The notes under the pieces are model-generated. The model was not told the origin of the DNA and made no database searches. It worked only from the letters and a program-made list of their open reading frames with translations. Positions 1 to 8,671 of a stretch of DNA of 64,000 nt are shown here, one piece after another (the first letter of the stretch is position 1; each line of letters begins with the position of its first letter). The translations under genes were made by a program, and so were the position numbers. This DNA comes from Echinicola soli (lineage in GTDB: Bacteria > Bacteroidota > Bacteroidia > Cytophagales > Cyclobacteriaceae). The DNA lies in the NCBI RefSeq assembly GCF_006575665.1, contig NZ_CP041253.1, positions 1,803,501 to 1,867,500 on the forward strand. Direction: 5' to 3'.

Positions 1-1
1 C

Positions 2-1096
2 GGGAGGTTTTCCGGAGGCGGTGAGCCGGGTACCTTAGAGGACAAGATCGCCGATGTAGGCTTGCTGCATCAGCTAAGCAAATCTGCCGGTGCGATCTCC
101 CTGCATATTCCGTGGGATATTCCTGAGGATGTACAAGCTACCAAGGAATTGGCCGCTTCACATGGATTGATCTTTGATGCGGTAAATTCCAATACTTTTC
201 AGGACCAGCCAGACCAGGAGCATTCCTATAAATTTGGTTCGCTTTGCCATGCAGACAAGGAAGTCAGAAAACAGGCTGTTAACCATAACCTTGAGGTAAT
301 CAAGTACGGTGATGCGCTGGGTTCCAAGTCACTGACGGTATGGTTGGCAGATGGATCTTCTTTCCCCGGCCAGCTAAATTTCAAGAAGGCGTTCCAAAGA
401 ACCTTGGAGTCACTACAGGAAATTTATGCAGGCATGCCTGCTGACTGGAAGCTGTTTGTGGAATACAAGCCTTATGAGCCAAATTTCTATTCGACTGTTA
501 TTCAGGATTGGGGCACCTCCCATATGCTGGCCGATAAGTTGGGTGATCGTGCGTACAGTTTGGTGGATCTTGGCCATCACCTGCCCAATACCAATATCGA
601 GCAGATCGTAGCGACCCTGATGATGGTGGGCAAACTGGGCGGTTTTCATTTCAATGACTCCAAATACGGCGATGATGACGTGACCGTAGGGGCACTGAAG
701 CCGTATCAGCTGTTTTTGATCTTCAATGAACTGGTGGACGGCATGGAAGACCCTTCTTCCGATAATCCTTATCCAGCTTGGATGATCGATGCCAGCCATA
801 ACCTGAAGGATCCCTTGGAGGATTTATTGCAATCGTTGGAAGCCATTAAGCTGGCCTATGCACAAGCACTGTTGGTGGATCGTACAGCATTGGAAGAGGC
901 AAGGGAAAACAATGATCCGGCCTTGGCCCAGGAGATTCTTCAAGCTGCCTATCGTACAGATGTACGTCCGCTATTGGCGGAAGCCAGGTTACAAGCTGAA
1001 GGAGCCTTGGACCCAATAGGAGCTTATCGAAGACTTAATGTCCGCAAGGAACTGATTACTCAGCGTGGTGAGAAAGTCATTTCTACGGGGCTTTAA
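2..1096 (+). CDS. rhaI: L-rhamnose isomerase, 5' end cut off by window (P. stutzeri/Bacteroidetes type)
   Basis: Cytoplasmic TIM-barrel aldose-ketose isomerase converting L-rhamnose to L-rhamnulose, first step of rhamnose breakdown. The frame is open to base 2, before any start codon, so 364 residues of the C-terminal part are present. Likely metal ligands are visible: Glu in VEYKPYEP, Asp in SLVDLGHH, His in GGFHFNDS and Asp in WMIDASHN. Their spacing (35, 27, 47 residues) nearly matches the spacing I recall for the Pseudomonas stutzeri enzyme (E219, D254, H281, D327), which implies about 65 residues missing and a full length near 430. A kinase of the same pathway follows 327 bp downstream on the same strand. 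A related sugar isomerase is possible but the ligand spacing and neighbour favour rhamnose. Confidence 0.88.
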   Translation, partial: GRFSGGGEPGTLEDKIADVGLLHQLSKSAGAISLHIPWDIPEDVQATKELAASHGLIFDAVNSNTFQDQPDQEHSYKFGSLCHADKEVRKQAVNHNLEVIKYGDALGSKSLTVWLADGSSFPGQLNFKKAFQRTLESLQEIYAGMPADWKLFVEYKPYEPNFYSTVIQDWGTSHMLADKLGDRAYSLVDLGHHLPNTNIEQIVATLMMVGKLGGFHFNDSKYGDDDVTVGALKPYQLFLIFNELVDGMEDPSSDNPYPAWMIDASHNLKDPLEDLLQSLEAIKLAYAQALLVDRTALEEARENNDPALAQEILQAAYRTDVRPLLAEARLQAEGALDPIGAYRRLNVRKELITQRGEKVISTGL

Positions 1097-1423
1097 CAGC
1101 CTGTTTAACGTCATTGTGAGCCTGCCTGTCACCAAATGGGCTCGTCTGGTGCCATAGACAGGGAGGATGTAGGACGACGAAGCAATCCCCGGTTTTAAAT
1201 ACGAGATTGCTTTCTCACCAACTCCTCGCAATAACACTTGGAAGAAGGGTTAACCTTCGAACATATGCTAAAATAGATTCATACCATTACTTCAAATTCC
1301 GGCGATCCGTTCATCTCTTTTTTCAAGGGTTTAATAGGTTTGAAAATTTTCTTCTGAAAAATTGAACTGGATTGCCGGTTTTGAATTACTTACTTCTAAC
1401 GTGAAGTTTAATTAACTTACCCC
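1097..1423. other. Intergenic stretch with a degenerate interspersed repeat
   Basis: No gene seen. Bases about 1108-1232 contain the pattern 'cgtcattgtgag ... cgaagcaatcc ... gagattgctttctcac ... cgcaataac', which resembles the inner part of the element at 22272-22529 (cgtcattgcgagg ... gcggcaatctcg ... ggatcgcttcac ... gcgatgac). It lacks the terminal AACCTSAGTTCG ends, so it is probably an old or truncated copy. The kinase promoter must lie in the AT-rich part after 1300. Confidence 0.45.
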
Positions 1424-2770
1424 ATGACGCCAATACCGGTAATCGCCATATTTGATATAGGAAAAACCAACAAGAAGTTCTTTCTGTTTGATGAACAGAC
1501 CAATGAAATCAAGCAGGAGTATAACAAGATACCTTTGACAGTGGATGAGGATGGTGTTGAATGTGATGACCTGGCAGCATTGACCGAATGGATTAAATCC
1601 ACGGTGGAAAAAATCTGCCAATCGCCGGACGTTGAGCTTAAGGGGATCAATTTTTCTACTTATGGTGCTTCTTTTGTCCATATCGGGGAAGACGGTCAGC
1701 CATTGACTCCCCTGTACAATTACCTGAAGGAAATTCCTGCAGAAATCATCAATGAATTTTATCGGCAGTATCCGGAGGAAACCAATAATGTGGAGACAGC
1801 CTCACCTTCCCTGGGGATGTTAAATTCCGGTTTGCAGCTGTATTGGCTGAAGAAGACCAGACCTGAGCTGTTTGCCAGAATTCAGTATTCCCTGCATTTT
1901 CCCCAATACCTCAGTTACCTGTTTACGGGGAAGGCCGTGAGTGAACCTACTTCCATCGGCTGTCACACGCGGCTATGGAACTTCCAAAAAGGTCATTATC
2001 ATGATTGGGTAAAGCAAGAAGGTATCGATCGAGTGCTTCCGGAGATCGCATCGACTGGTCAATTGTACTCAGCAGAGCTGTGTGGCCGAAAAGTGGATAT
2101 TGGCGTCGGTATTCATGATAGTTCGTCTGCGCTGGCTTCATATTTGGTCAGGGAGAAGGAGCCTTTTCTGTTGATCAGCACGGGCACTTGGAGCATTTCT
2201 CTCAATCCATTTACCCAAGATCCGTTGACACAAGATGAATTACATAATGATTGCCTCAATTTTCTCAGTATCGATGGCAATCCAGTGAAGGCATCTCGCT
2301 TCTTCATGGGATATGAATTCAATTACCAGATTGACAGGATCAATAAGTTTTTTGGCAAGCCTGATAAATATTACAAGACCGTACCTGCTGATCCGTCCAT
2401 CATTCAGGAGATCAAAGATGGAAAAGCCAGCAATACTTTTTATCCCAAGTATATCGCTGAGACACCATTGGTGAGATCGCTTTATCGAGGAAATGATTGG
2501 AAACCTGAGGCATTTGACAGTTTTGAAGAGGCCTATCACCATCTGATTTGGGGGCTAAGCTTGCTACAGGTGGCCTCGCTGAAGCTCGCACAGGGCAACT
2601 CTTCCATTCGAAAGGTATTCATTGATGGAGGTTTTGTGCACAATGAGGTGTTTATGGAGCTGCTCAGACATTACCTGCCGGATTATGAGCTGGTGTTTTC
2701 CGACTTTCCTTTGGGGTCCGCTTATGGGGCTGCATTGGTATTGGATGCCAGTGAGAAGAAGATGGTGTAG
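1424..2770 (+). CDS. rhaB: FGGY-family carbohydrate kinase, probable L-rhamnulokinase
   Basis: Predicted to phosphorylate L-rhamnulose to L-rhamnulose 1-phosphate with ATP in the cytoplasm. The 448-residue protein begins with the actin-fold phosphate-1 segment FDIGKTNKKFFLFDE (about residues 9-23), has GIHDSSSALAS (about 227) and the STGTWS motif typical of rhamnulokinases (about 250), and ends with the adenosine-binding region FIDGGFVHNEVF and FPLGSAYGAAL. ATG at 1424 follows an AT-rich leader. It sits directly downstream of rhaI on the same strand with a 327-bp gap, so it may have its own promoter. The length is a little short for RhaB (about 480-490). Other FGGY substrates such as fuculose or xylulose cannot be excluded; the assignment rests mainly on context. 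Confidence 0.7.
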   Translation: MTPIPVIAIFDIGKTNKKFFLFDEQTNEIKQEYNKIPLTVDEDGVECDDLAALTEWIKSTVEKICQSPDVELKGINFSTYGASFVHIGEDGQPLTPLYNYLKEIPAEIINEFYRQYPEETNNVETASPSLGMLNSGLQLYWLKKTRPELFARIQYSLHFPQYLSYLFTGKAVSEPTSIGCHTRLWNFQKGHYHDWVKQEGIDRVLPEIASTGQLYSAELCGRKVDIGVGIHDSSSALASYLVREKEPFLLISTGTWSISLNPFTQDPLTQDELHNDCLNFLSIDGNPVKASRFFMGYEFNYQIDRINKFFGKPDKYYKTVPADPSIIQEIKDGKASNTFYPKYIAETPLVRSLYRGNDWKPEAFDSFEEAYHHLIWGLSLLQVASLKLAQGNSSIRKVFIDGGFVHNEVFMELLRHYLPDYELVFSDFPLGSAYGAALVLDASEKKMV

Positions 2771-3154
2771 TCCACGAATTACACGGATTATCACGAATTT
2801 TATATCTAAAAAAGAAGAGATAGAAGTCTGCAGATTTAAGGGAATATAGGTCACAAGTCTGGAGACTTGGACCAATGGGGGAGGTTTGAGCTGTGTATTA
2901 TTTGTAGTTGTGATTTTTTGATCTTGGTCGAAGTCTTCAGACTTAGACTGGAACATGAGAAGATTCTACATTGATCAATAAAACCACTATTTATAGGTCA
3001 TATTTTGACGAAGATTGATTTATAAACGGTGTATGGTATGGGCTTGGATCAAATTATATTTCTGGGAAATTATGACTTACGTTTAACTGCAGATGGGCTT
3101 TTTAAACCACGAAAGCACGAATGACTTATTTATTCATGCTTTCATGGCTATGGT
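2771..3154. repeat. Gene-free gap with three AAGTCT-NN-AGACTT palindromes
   Basis: Between the convergent kinase and oxidoreductase genes I see no coding sequence. It holds three related short palindromes: AAGTCTGCAGATTT at 2824-2837 (one mismatch), CAAGTCTGGAGACTTG at 2854-2869 (perfect arms) and AAGTCTTCAGACTT at 2931-2944 (perfect arms). No T-tract follows them, so they look like a short interspersed repeat rather than simple terminators. Confidence 0.5.
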
Positions 3155-4525
3155 TCATTTTGGTCTTTTCGCCTGCAATTTGATATCCACGAGATCAGCG
3201 ACTTTGACTGGTTTTTGGCTCTCAATGCTTTTTCGCGCGGCGATTCCGATCAGGATGGACATGGCGCCGTCCCGGGTACCGGCAGACTGGCGGTAGGGGT
3301 CGGCCATATCGGGGTCCTTGAAGAGCTTGTCTTTTAGCCGGGTATCCCCGCCACCATGGCCTCCACCGGAATGGGGGATGGTGATGATTTCTGATTCACC
3401 GAAGTTTTTGGTCAGGCGGAGTTCATCGGCAGGTTCTACTTCCCAAGGCTGACTTTCCTTGATCCAGGCCTCCAGACGGCCTTTGGTGCCGTTAAAGGCG
3501 ATGCGGTAGCCCTCATAGGGAGAGTAGGTAGTCAGGGAGTAGCTGACCTGTACCTGGTTCATATACCGGATCTGCACGGCCATTTTATCATAGATATCGA
3601 TATCTTCCCGATAGACACAGCCATCACGGAGATAGCCATCATACTGTTCATTGTCAGTGTACAGATTGGTTAGCCGTTCGCTTTGGGTGATGTCCCAGTA
3701 GAAGTTACATTGGCTTTTATGTGGGCATGGACGGCAGTTGGTATGGCGAAAGGGGCCGTTTTTGCCGTAAAATTCCAGCTTTCCATAGGCAAAAACTTCC
3801 TCGGGATCGGAATCTAGCCACCAATTGAGCAGGTCAAAGTGGTGGGTAGCCTTGTGAACCAGCAAAGTACCGCCCTTATCGCGGTATCCGTGCCAGCGTC
3901 TGAAATAGGAGGCACCATGATCGGTATCCAGGTACCAATGAAAATCCACCGAAGTGACCGTGCCGATTTCTCCGCCATGGAGAAGTTCATAGATTTTTTG
4001 GCGATGTGGACTGTACCGGTAATTAAAAGTAACGATCACCTGTTTTCCGGTTCGTCGTTCGGCATTCAGGATGTTCTGGCATTTGACCTCATCAGTGGTC
4101 ATGGGCTTTTCGGTGATGACATTGGCCCCGGCTTCCAGGCCTTTGATGATAAACTGATCGTGCGTGCTGTCCATGGTAGTAACGATGAGCACATCAGGCT
4201 TCACAGTGGCCATCATTTCGTCAAAGTCCACAAAGGTAGGGCAGTCTGCACCGATGTATTTTTTTCCATAAGCAAGGCGCCCTTCATTAATGTCGGACAG
4301 ACCTACAAATTCCACTTCATCAGGATAATCTTCCACGACACTTCTGCCAAACATGCTGGTGCCCCTGATTCCGGTGCCTACCAGTGCTACACGTAGTTTT
4401 ACGGCAGGATTTTCCCGTAAGTGCAAGGCTTTGGCGATGGGATGGATAAAAAAGGAACCGGCTGCGAGGGCTCCGGTCTTGGTCATGAATTTTCTTCTGT
4501 TAAGGTCGGTAACGTGATCTGACAT
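3155..4525 (-). CDS. Gfo/Idh/MocA-family oxidoreductase with Tat-type signal
   Basis: NAD(P)-dependent sugar oxidoreductase family, 456 residues. The N-terminus carries NRRKFMTKTGALAAGSFF, a twin-arginine motif plus hydrophobic stretch, so export through the Tat pathway is likely, as for many Bacteroidota paralogues. The Rossmann dinucleotide motif is VGTGIRGTSMFG (about residues 49-60), followed by the family motif EKPMTTD, where the Lys is usually catalytic. A cysteine cluster (CRPCPHKSQC, about residue 265) is unusual and might bind a metal. Downstream of it, ending opposite, is the rhamnose kinase. Substrate unknown; members act on glycosides, inositols or deoxy-sugars, and a role in glycan breakdown is inference from context. 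Confidence 0.85.
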   Translation of the reverse strand: MSDHVTDLNRRKFMTKTGALAAGSFFIHPIAKALHLRENPAVKLRVALVGTGIRGTSMFGRSVVEDYPDEVEFVGLSDINEGRLAYGKKYIGADCPTFVDFDEMMATVKPDVLIVTTMDSTHDQFIIKGLEAGANVITEKPMTTDEVKCQNILNAERRTGKQVIVTFNYRYSPHRQKIYELLHGGEIGTVTSVDFHWYLDTDHGASYFRRWHGYRDKGGTLLVHKATHHFDLLNWWLDSDPEEVFAYGKLEFYGKNGPFRHTNCRPCPHKSQCNFYWDITQSERLTNLYTDNEQYDGYLRDGCVYREDIDIYDKMAVQIRYMNQVQVSYSLTTYSPYEGYRIAFNGTKGRLEAWIKESQPWEVEPADELRLTKNFGESEIITIPHSGGGHGGGDTRLKDKLFKDPDMADPYRQSAGTRDGAMSILIGIAARKSIESQKPVKVADLVDIKLQAKRPK

Positions 4526-4777
4526 GATGTTTTGGGTTATTGTTATTACGTGATATAATATAATGAAAAGGTTGGTTTTAACTGTCCTGTATTTGGAGGA
4601 AATACATGAATGGTGGATGGTGTATGGATGCCGGATGGCAGATCAAGTAAAATGCTGAAACCCGAAGGCCGAAAATATCGGCATGGAACCAATTTTTCAA
4701 TTTTATATTTCTCAAATCTTCTAATTTATGGCACGTTATTTTCGGTGTTTTCATGGTAACCGTCACTGTGAAAATAA

Positions 4778-5227
4778 ATGAGGAAATTATTGCTGATTTT
4801 GGGATTGGTCTTTATTGGTCAGGTAGCTTTTTGTCAGGAGCTTGACACTGCTTTATTGACCGGGCAATGGCAGCTCAAACATTATGATGCCATCGAAGAA
4901 ATACGGCAATCAGACCGCTATGTGAATGCTACTCCCCAAGTCCGGGAGGGTATGGACCGGAAGATTGACCGTTTGATGGAAAATACCTTTTATCATTTTA
5001 CTGGCCGGGACAGTTTATTTTTCACTGACCTCAGAAATGGCTCTGTGGTAGAGCGAAAAGCCTCGTACGCGCTGAGGGACTCCCTTCTTACGATTACCGA
5101 AATAGGAGCTAAGAGAGACAAACGGGCTAAAATTCTCGAATTGGATGTACGCCAACTGGTACTTGTCCCTTTGGTCAATGGGAGTGAGAAGAAAGGGAGA
5201 ATGGTCTTCGAGCGGGTGGAGCCCTAG
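4778..5227 (+). CDS. Small secreted protein, possible lipocalin-like domain
   Basis: 149 residues with a clear Sec signal peptide (MRKLLLILGL to AFCQ, about residues 1-20). The mature part starts with LLTGQWQLKHYD and continues with alternating strands such as TFYHFTGRDSLFF and KASYALRDSLLTITE. A start with a 'GxW' motif and evenly spaced beta strands is the pattern of Bacteroidota lipocalin-like domains, but the match is weak and I do not recognise a family. It stands alone between the oxidoreductase (divergent) and a repeat-rich gap. No function is proposed. Confidence 0.7.
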   Translation: MRKLLLILGLVFIGQVAFCQELDTALLTGQWQLKHYDAIEEIRQSDRYVNATPQVREGMDRKIDRLMENTFYHFTGRDSLFFTDLRNGSVVERKASYALRDSLLTITEIGAKRDKRAKILELDVRQLVLVPLVNGSEKKGRMVFERVEP

Positions 5228-5394
5228 AGAATTGAAAGATTAAAAATTGGAAAATTAAGGGATGGGGATTTCTTCTTTAGTTTTTAATGACTATCGGTAA
5301 TTTTACACGTAGTGGTACCATTATAAAATGTGATTTGGAAAGTTAAGGAAGGCCCTTGGTGAGACCGGTTTAAGAAAAATGAGCAGGCCGTTAA

Positions 5395-5623
5395 GAAAAT
5401 GAATTAGCTCGTGTCGTGGAACAGCGAGATCCATTCATTTTCAGGCCGGAGCAGTTTTCTTAGATTAAATTGGGTAACGTATTGTCCTCACTGGAAAACT
5501 TATTTTTCCCAATTTAAAGGGCTCACCACCGGACTGGATTTTCCGTCCTTTTCATCAATGGAAATGCATAGATTCATGAAGACCTATTGAAAGCAATTTT
5601 ACACCTGAATAAAAGGACGGAAA
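5395..5623. repeat. Three consecutive fold-back inverted repeats
   Basis: Perfect arms read directly: GAAAATGAAT 5395-5404 with ATTCATTTTC 5433-5442 (inner CTCG/CGAG at 5408-5411 and 5425-5428 extends the stem); TTAAATTGGG 5465-5474 with CCCAATTTAA 5508-5517; TTTCCGTCCTTTT 5540-5552 with AAAAGGACGGAAA 5611-5623. The loops are 28, 33 and 58 nt. The spacing between units is 22 nt each time. None is followed by a U-tract on the coding side. Confidence 0.6.
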
Positions 5624-5822
5624 CACAATTTATTCATTTATGCTTGGCTACGTGTATGATTGCGGAGACTCATATAGTTTTTTGAGTTCCAGTTCAAATT
5701 TGGGAATAGCTTTGATTTTATGATTCATCCATCAATTCCCTTGCAGCCTGAGCCTTTATTTTTCCCTATCTGACCAACTTCATCTCTTTAACCCCTTCCC
5801 GTATATCGTCTGAGAACTTAGT

Positions 5823-5983
5823 AACCTGAGTTCGTCCATAAAATCGATACCAATCCATCATAGCGAGGAAGTATAGCCTGTCCCGAGCTATCGGGAACGT
5901 GGCAATCCCGTATTAAGAAAACGAGGTTGCTTCACTCCGCTACCGTGACGGATTTATACTGATTTTATAATCGAATTTAGGTT
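5823..5983. mobile_element. Miniature element, AACCTGAGTTCG-ended family (copy 1)
   Basis: 161-bp non-coding element bounded by AACCTGAGTTCG (5823-5834) and CGAATTTAGGTT (ending 5983), imperfect inverted ends matching the copy at 22272-22529. Its interior (gcgaggaag ... ggcaatcccg ... gaggttgcttcac ... gtgacgg) resembles that copy too. Flanking triplets AGT and AAT are a near match to a 3-bp target duplication, suggesting an older insertion. No coding capacity, so it would need a transposase elsewhere. Confidence 0.6.
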
Positions 5984-6154
5984 AATAGGGCACACATTCC
6001 TATTGCTAAATTAAAGAGGACTATGCTTACCATAGCCACCTGGAAATCACTCATCCCCCAGAAATATTGCTTGGTCCCGTATAATCTCCCTGAGGGAAGT
6101 TAGATTTGCGGGATCTGTGTCATCAGCGTTCTATATTTTGAGTATTAGATGAAT

Positions 6155-6183
6155 AAAAAAAGCCATCTGCCGAAACAGATGGC
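6155..6183 (-). terminator. Rho-independent terminator of the GMC operon
   Basis: Arms GCCATCTG (6162-6169) and CAGATGGC (6176-6183) with a 6-nt loop; on the minus strand the stem is followed by seven U. It lies 24 bp past the stop of the minus-strand gene at 6207. Confidence 0.85.
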
Positions 6184-6206
6184 CTTTCCACATCCAAAAC
6201 AAACAA

Positions 6207-6917
6207 TTAACCAATTAAATTACCTTCATCATCCCATTGGGCCAGGGTGTGCCTGGTGTCAGGATTCATATATATTGGGATATATTTTTCTTCCAGTTTG
6301 AAGCCGTGTTTGGCCATCACATCATCCGGGACACCGGTCCATACGTTTGGTGTGTTTCCTTTGTAATCCAGGTCTTTAAAGCCTTCTGGTGAAGTGAAGA
6401 AGCCTGTGGCTGCGAGATTTCTCAAGGTATTGAAGAATGTTACACCTCTTTCCATTTCTGGCTTTGCCTTATCCGGATAGGCAATATCATCAATAATCTT
6501 GATACGCTCGTCCTCGCTGGCCTCCATGAAAGGCTTGCCATATCGGTCCTCAGCCTGTGTGTCCAGCCACATCAAACCACCGCGCATCGGAGTTTTATAT
6601 GTTGGCATATCCTTGACGATAAACTCAATAAAATCCGGAACCCCAGCCTCTGAAGCGCTTCCTGACACATCATCTTTAGGAATAATGACATCCACGAGAT
6701 AATGCAGTTTTTTCATCTCATCCTCTGTGAAAAACTCTTCTTTCTTCAGTGCGGCATTAAGTGCCATTTCTTCAGGGGTACGGCCCCATTTGGTGCCATC
6801 ACCGATTTTGGGGGCGTGAACTACTTCCTTTGGTGCTTCAGGACCGCAGCCGGTCATAAAAAAGCCCGTTGCTAAAGAACCTGTGAATAACAGTTTTAAA
6901 TTTTCTCTTCTATTCAT
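6207..6917 (-). CDS. Gluconate 2-dehydrogenase subunit 3 family protein
   Basis: Small accessory subunit of a membrane-associated GMC dehydrogenase, 236 residues. The N-terminus MNRRENLKLLF followed by a hydrophobic run and FMTGC looks like a combined Tat-type RR motif and lipoprotein cysteine (about residue 25), so it is probably exported and lipid-anchored. The core FFTEDEMKKLHYLVDVIIPKDD (read in two pieces, about 58-80) is the characteristic start of this family, which then has PDFIEFIVKDMP. It follows the GMC gene by 11 bp and is surely co-transcribed. Known role: Tat-dependent escort and anchoring of the catalytic subunit. No cytochrome c subunit is adjacent. Confidence 0.85.
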   Translation of the reverse strand: MNRRENLKLLFTGSLATGFFMTGCGPEAPKEVVHAPKIGDGTKWGRTPEEMALNAALKKEEFFTEDEMKKLHYLVDVIIPKDDVSGSASEAGVPDFIEFIVKDMPTYKTPMRGGLMWLDTQAEDRYGKPFMEASEDERIKIIDDIAYPDKAKPEMERGVTFFNTLRNLAATGFFTSPEGFKDLDYKGNTPNVWTGVPDDVMAKHGFKLEEKYIPIYMNPDTRHTLAQWDDEGNLIG

Positions 6918-6928
6918 CGTCCTGTTCT

Positions 6929-8671
6929 TTAAATGTTTTTCTTTTTCAATTCACTTACAATGTAATCAGAAGTTCTCCAGGCAAGGGCCAGAATGGTCCA
7001 TGTAGGGTTTTTGTCTGCTTGTGACACAAATGGACCGCCATCGACCACAAAAAGGTTTTTACATTCGTGTGCCTGACAGTTACTGTTCAACACAGAGGTT
7101 TTAGGATCGTTGCCCATTCGGGTGGTACCCACTTCGTGAATGATCCTACCCGGAGTCAGCAGGCCATATTTGGTCTCTGGGCCTGGTTTTTTTCCATAAA
7201 TCACTGCACCAGCATTGGAAAGCACTTCTTCGAAGGTTTCATGCATGTGCTTGGCCTGGTTGATCTCCTGGTCTGTCCAGTTATAATTGAATTTCAATAC
7301 CGGAATACCGTATTTATCTACCGTGCTGTTATCGATCTCGCAGTAGTTTTCATACCTGGGGATACTTTCTCCACGACCGGACATGCCTACCATGGTGCCG
7401 AAATAGGACCTGATATCCTTTTTCAGCCCCGCTCCATAGCCACCATTGGTGCCGGGGTTGCCAAATTCATCTTTGATATGCTGCCGGATGGTGTCCATGC
7501 CAAAGCCGAAGCCGTAACCTGGCATGCTCATGCCACCCCAGTACTCGATATGGTATCCACGGGCAAAGTCCAGTTTGCTATTGTCAAGCCACCAAGGGGT
7601 GTAAACATGCATGCCACCGACACCGTCTTCATTGTATTTTTTCCTGTCGAGCATGCCTGGGATAAAGCCCATGCGATCAGATCCTGTCGAATCGTGCAGG
7701 TAGTGTCCGATCATGCCACTGCCATTGCCCAGTCCGTCAGGATGGCTTTTGGATTTGGAGTTGAGCATGATACGGGCAGATTCACAGGCAGAAGCACCCA
7801 AAACCACAACACGTGAACGGAGTTTGTATTCTTTCATATCCACTTTGCTGATGTAAGAAACACCCGTGGCATTTCCTTTCTCATCAGTGGTCACCTTACG
7901 CACCATGGCATAAGTGAAGAGATCCACTTTCCCCTTTTTCATGGCCGGTTTTACCAGACAGGTACCAGAAGAAAAATCTGCATAGGCCTGGCAGGCGCGG
8001 TTACACTGGTTACAAAAGAAGCAAGCCCCACGCTCATTATTGATCGGCTTGGTAAGGATCGAAAGTCTGGAGGGAATCACAGGGACGTTGATCTTATCGG
8101 CTCCTTTTTTGATGTACAGCTCGTGCAGACGAGGCTTTGGAGGAGGGAGGAAGAAGCCGTCCGGCTCGTTATAAATGCCTTCTTTGGAACCAAAAACTCC
8201 AATAAGTTGGTCTACCTTATCGTAATAGGGTTTGAGGTCATTATAGCCGATGGGCCAGTTGTCTCCCAGTCCGTCAATGTCTTTTCGTTTAAAATCGTTT
8301 GGCCCGAACCGAAGGGAAATCCTTCCCCAGTGATTGGTACGTCCACCAACCATTCTGGAACGGAACCAATCAAATTTGGTATCCCCTTCAAAGGTATAAG
8401 GTTCACCATCAATGTCCCAGCCGCCGATCGCTGCATCAAAATCCCCGAACGGTCTGTTTTGGGTACTGGCCCCTCTCCTGGGAGATTCCCAAGGTGGCCG
8501 TAACTGGGTACGATCTTCTTCTTTCGCTGGATCAAAATCTGCTCCGGCCTCTACTACGGCCACGGAAAATCCAGCCTCCGAAAGAATCTTGGAGGCCATT
8601 CCTCCCCCGGCTCCGGAACCGACGATGATGACATCGTACGCTTCACCGGACGATTTTATCTGAAAACTCAT
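6929..8671 (-). CDS. GMC-family FAD oxidoreductase (large subunit)
   Basis: Flavin-dependent sugar or polyol dehydrogenase, 580 residues. The FAD-binding fold is seen at the N-terminus as IVGSGAGGGMASKILSEAG with VVEAG at its end (about residues 16-43). GGRTNHWGR (about 109) is the family's second signature. A cysteine-rich stretch CFFCNQCNRACQ (about 217-228) is typical of the bacterial gluconate/2-keto-gluconate type rather than of fungal GMC enzymes. The C-terminal motif VGTTRMG and NPTWTILALAWR close the substrate domain. It has no signal of its own, consistent with hitch-hiking export with the Tat-bearing subunit encoded 11 bp downstream. Substrate not predictable. Confidence 0.9.
   Translation of the reverse strand: MSFQIKSSGEAYDVIIVGSGAGGGMASKILSEAGFSVAVVEAGADFDPAKEEDRTQLRPPWESPRRGASTQNRPFGDFDAAIGGWDIDGEPYTFEGDTKFDWFRSRMVGGRTNHWGRISLRFGPNDFKRKDIDGLGDNWPIGYNDLKPYYDKVDQLIGVFGSKEGIYNEPDGFFLPPPKPRLHELYIKKGADKINVPVIPSRLSILTKPINNERGACFFCNQCNRACQAYADFSSGTCLVKPAMKKGKVDLFTYAMVRKVTTDEKGNATGVSYISKVDMKEYKLRSRVVVLGASACESARIMLNSKSKSHPDGLGNGSGMIGHYLHDSTGSDRMGFIPGMLDRKKYNEDGVGGMHVYTPWWLDNSKLDFARGYHIEYWGGMSMPGYGFGFGMDTIRQHIKDEFGNPGTNGGYGAGLKKDIRSYFGTMVGMSGRGESIPRYENYCEIDNSTVDKYGIPVLKFNYNWTDQEINQAKHMHETFEEVLSNAGAVIYGKKPGPETKYGLLTPGRIIHEVGTTRMGNDPKTSVLNSNCQAHECKNLFVVDGGPFVSQADKNPTWTILALAWRTSDYIVSELKKKNI

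Larger units (their letters stand above)
5228..6206. other. 979-bp gene-free region rich in inverted repeats
   Basis: No credible gene on either strand. The region carries three consecutive fold-back sequences (5395-5623), one miniature element with paired ends (5823-5983), and the terminator of the downstream minus-strand operon (6155-6183). It looks like an accumulation site for small non-coding elements between two convergent transcription units. Confidence 0.6.

Noticed and set aside
1108..1232. Full miniature element near rhaB
   Set aside because: Interior resembles the AACCTSAGTTCG family, but ends and duplication are missing, so listed only as a remnant.
4578..4766. 62-residue minus-strand frame
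   Set aside because: Short, no signal, no family; likely the leader region of neighbouring genes.
7067..7816. Plus-strand frame opposite the GMC gene
   Set aside because: Antisense shadow without recognisable content.
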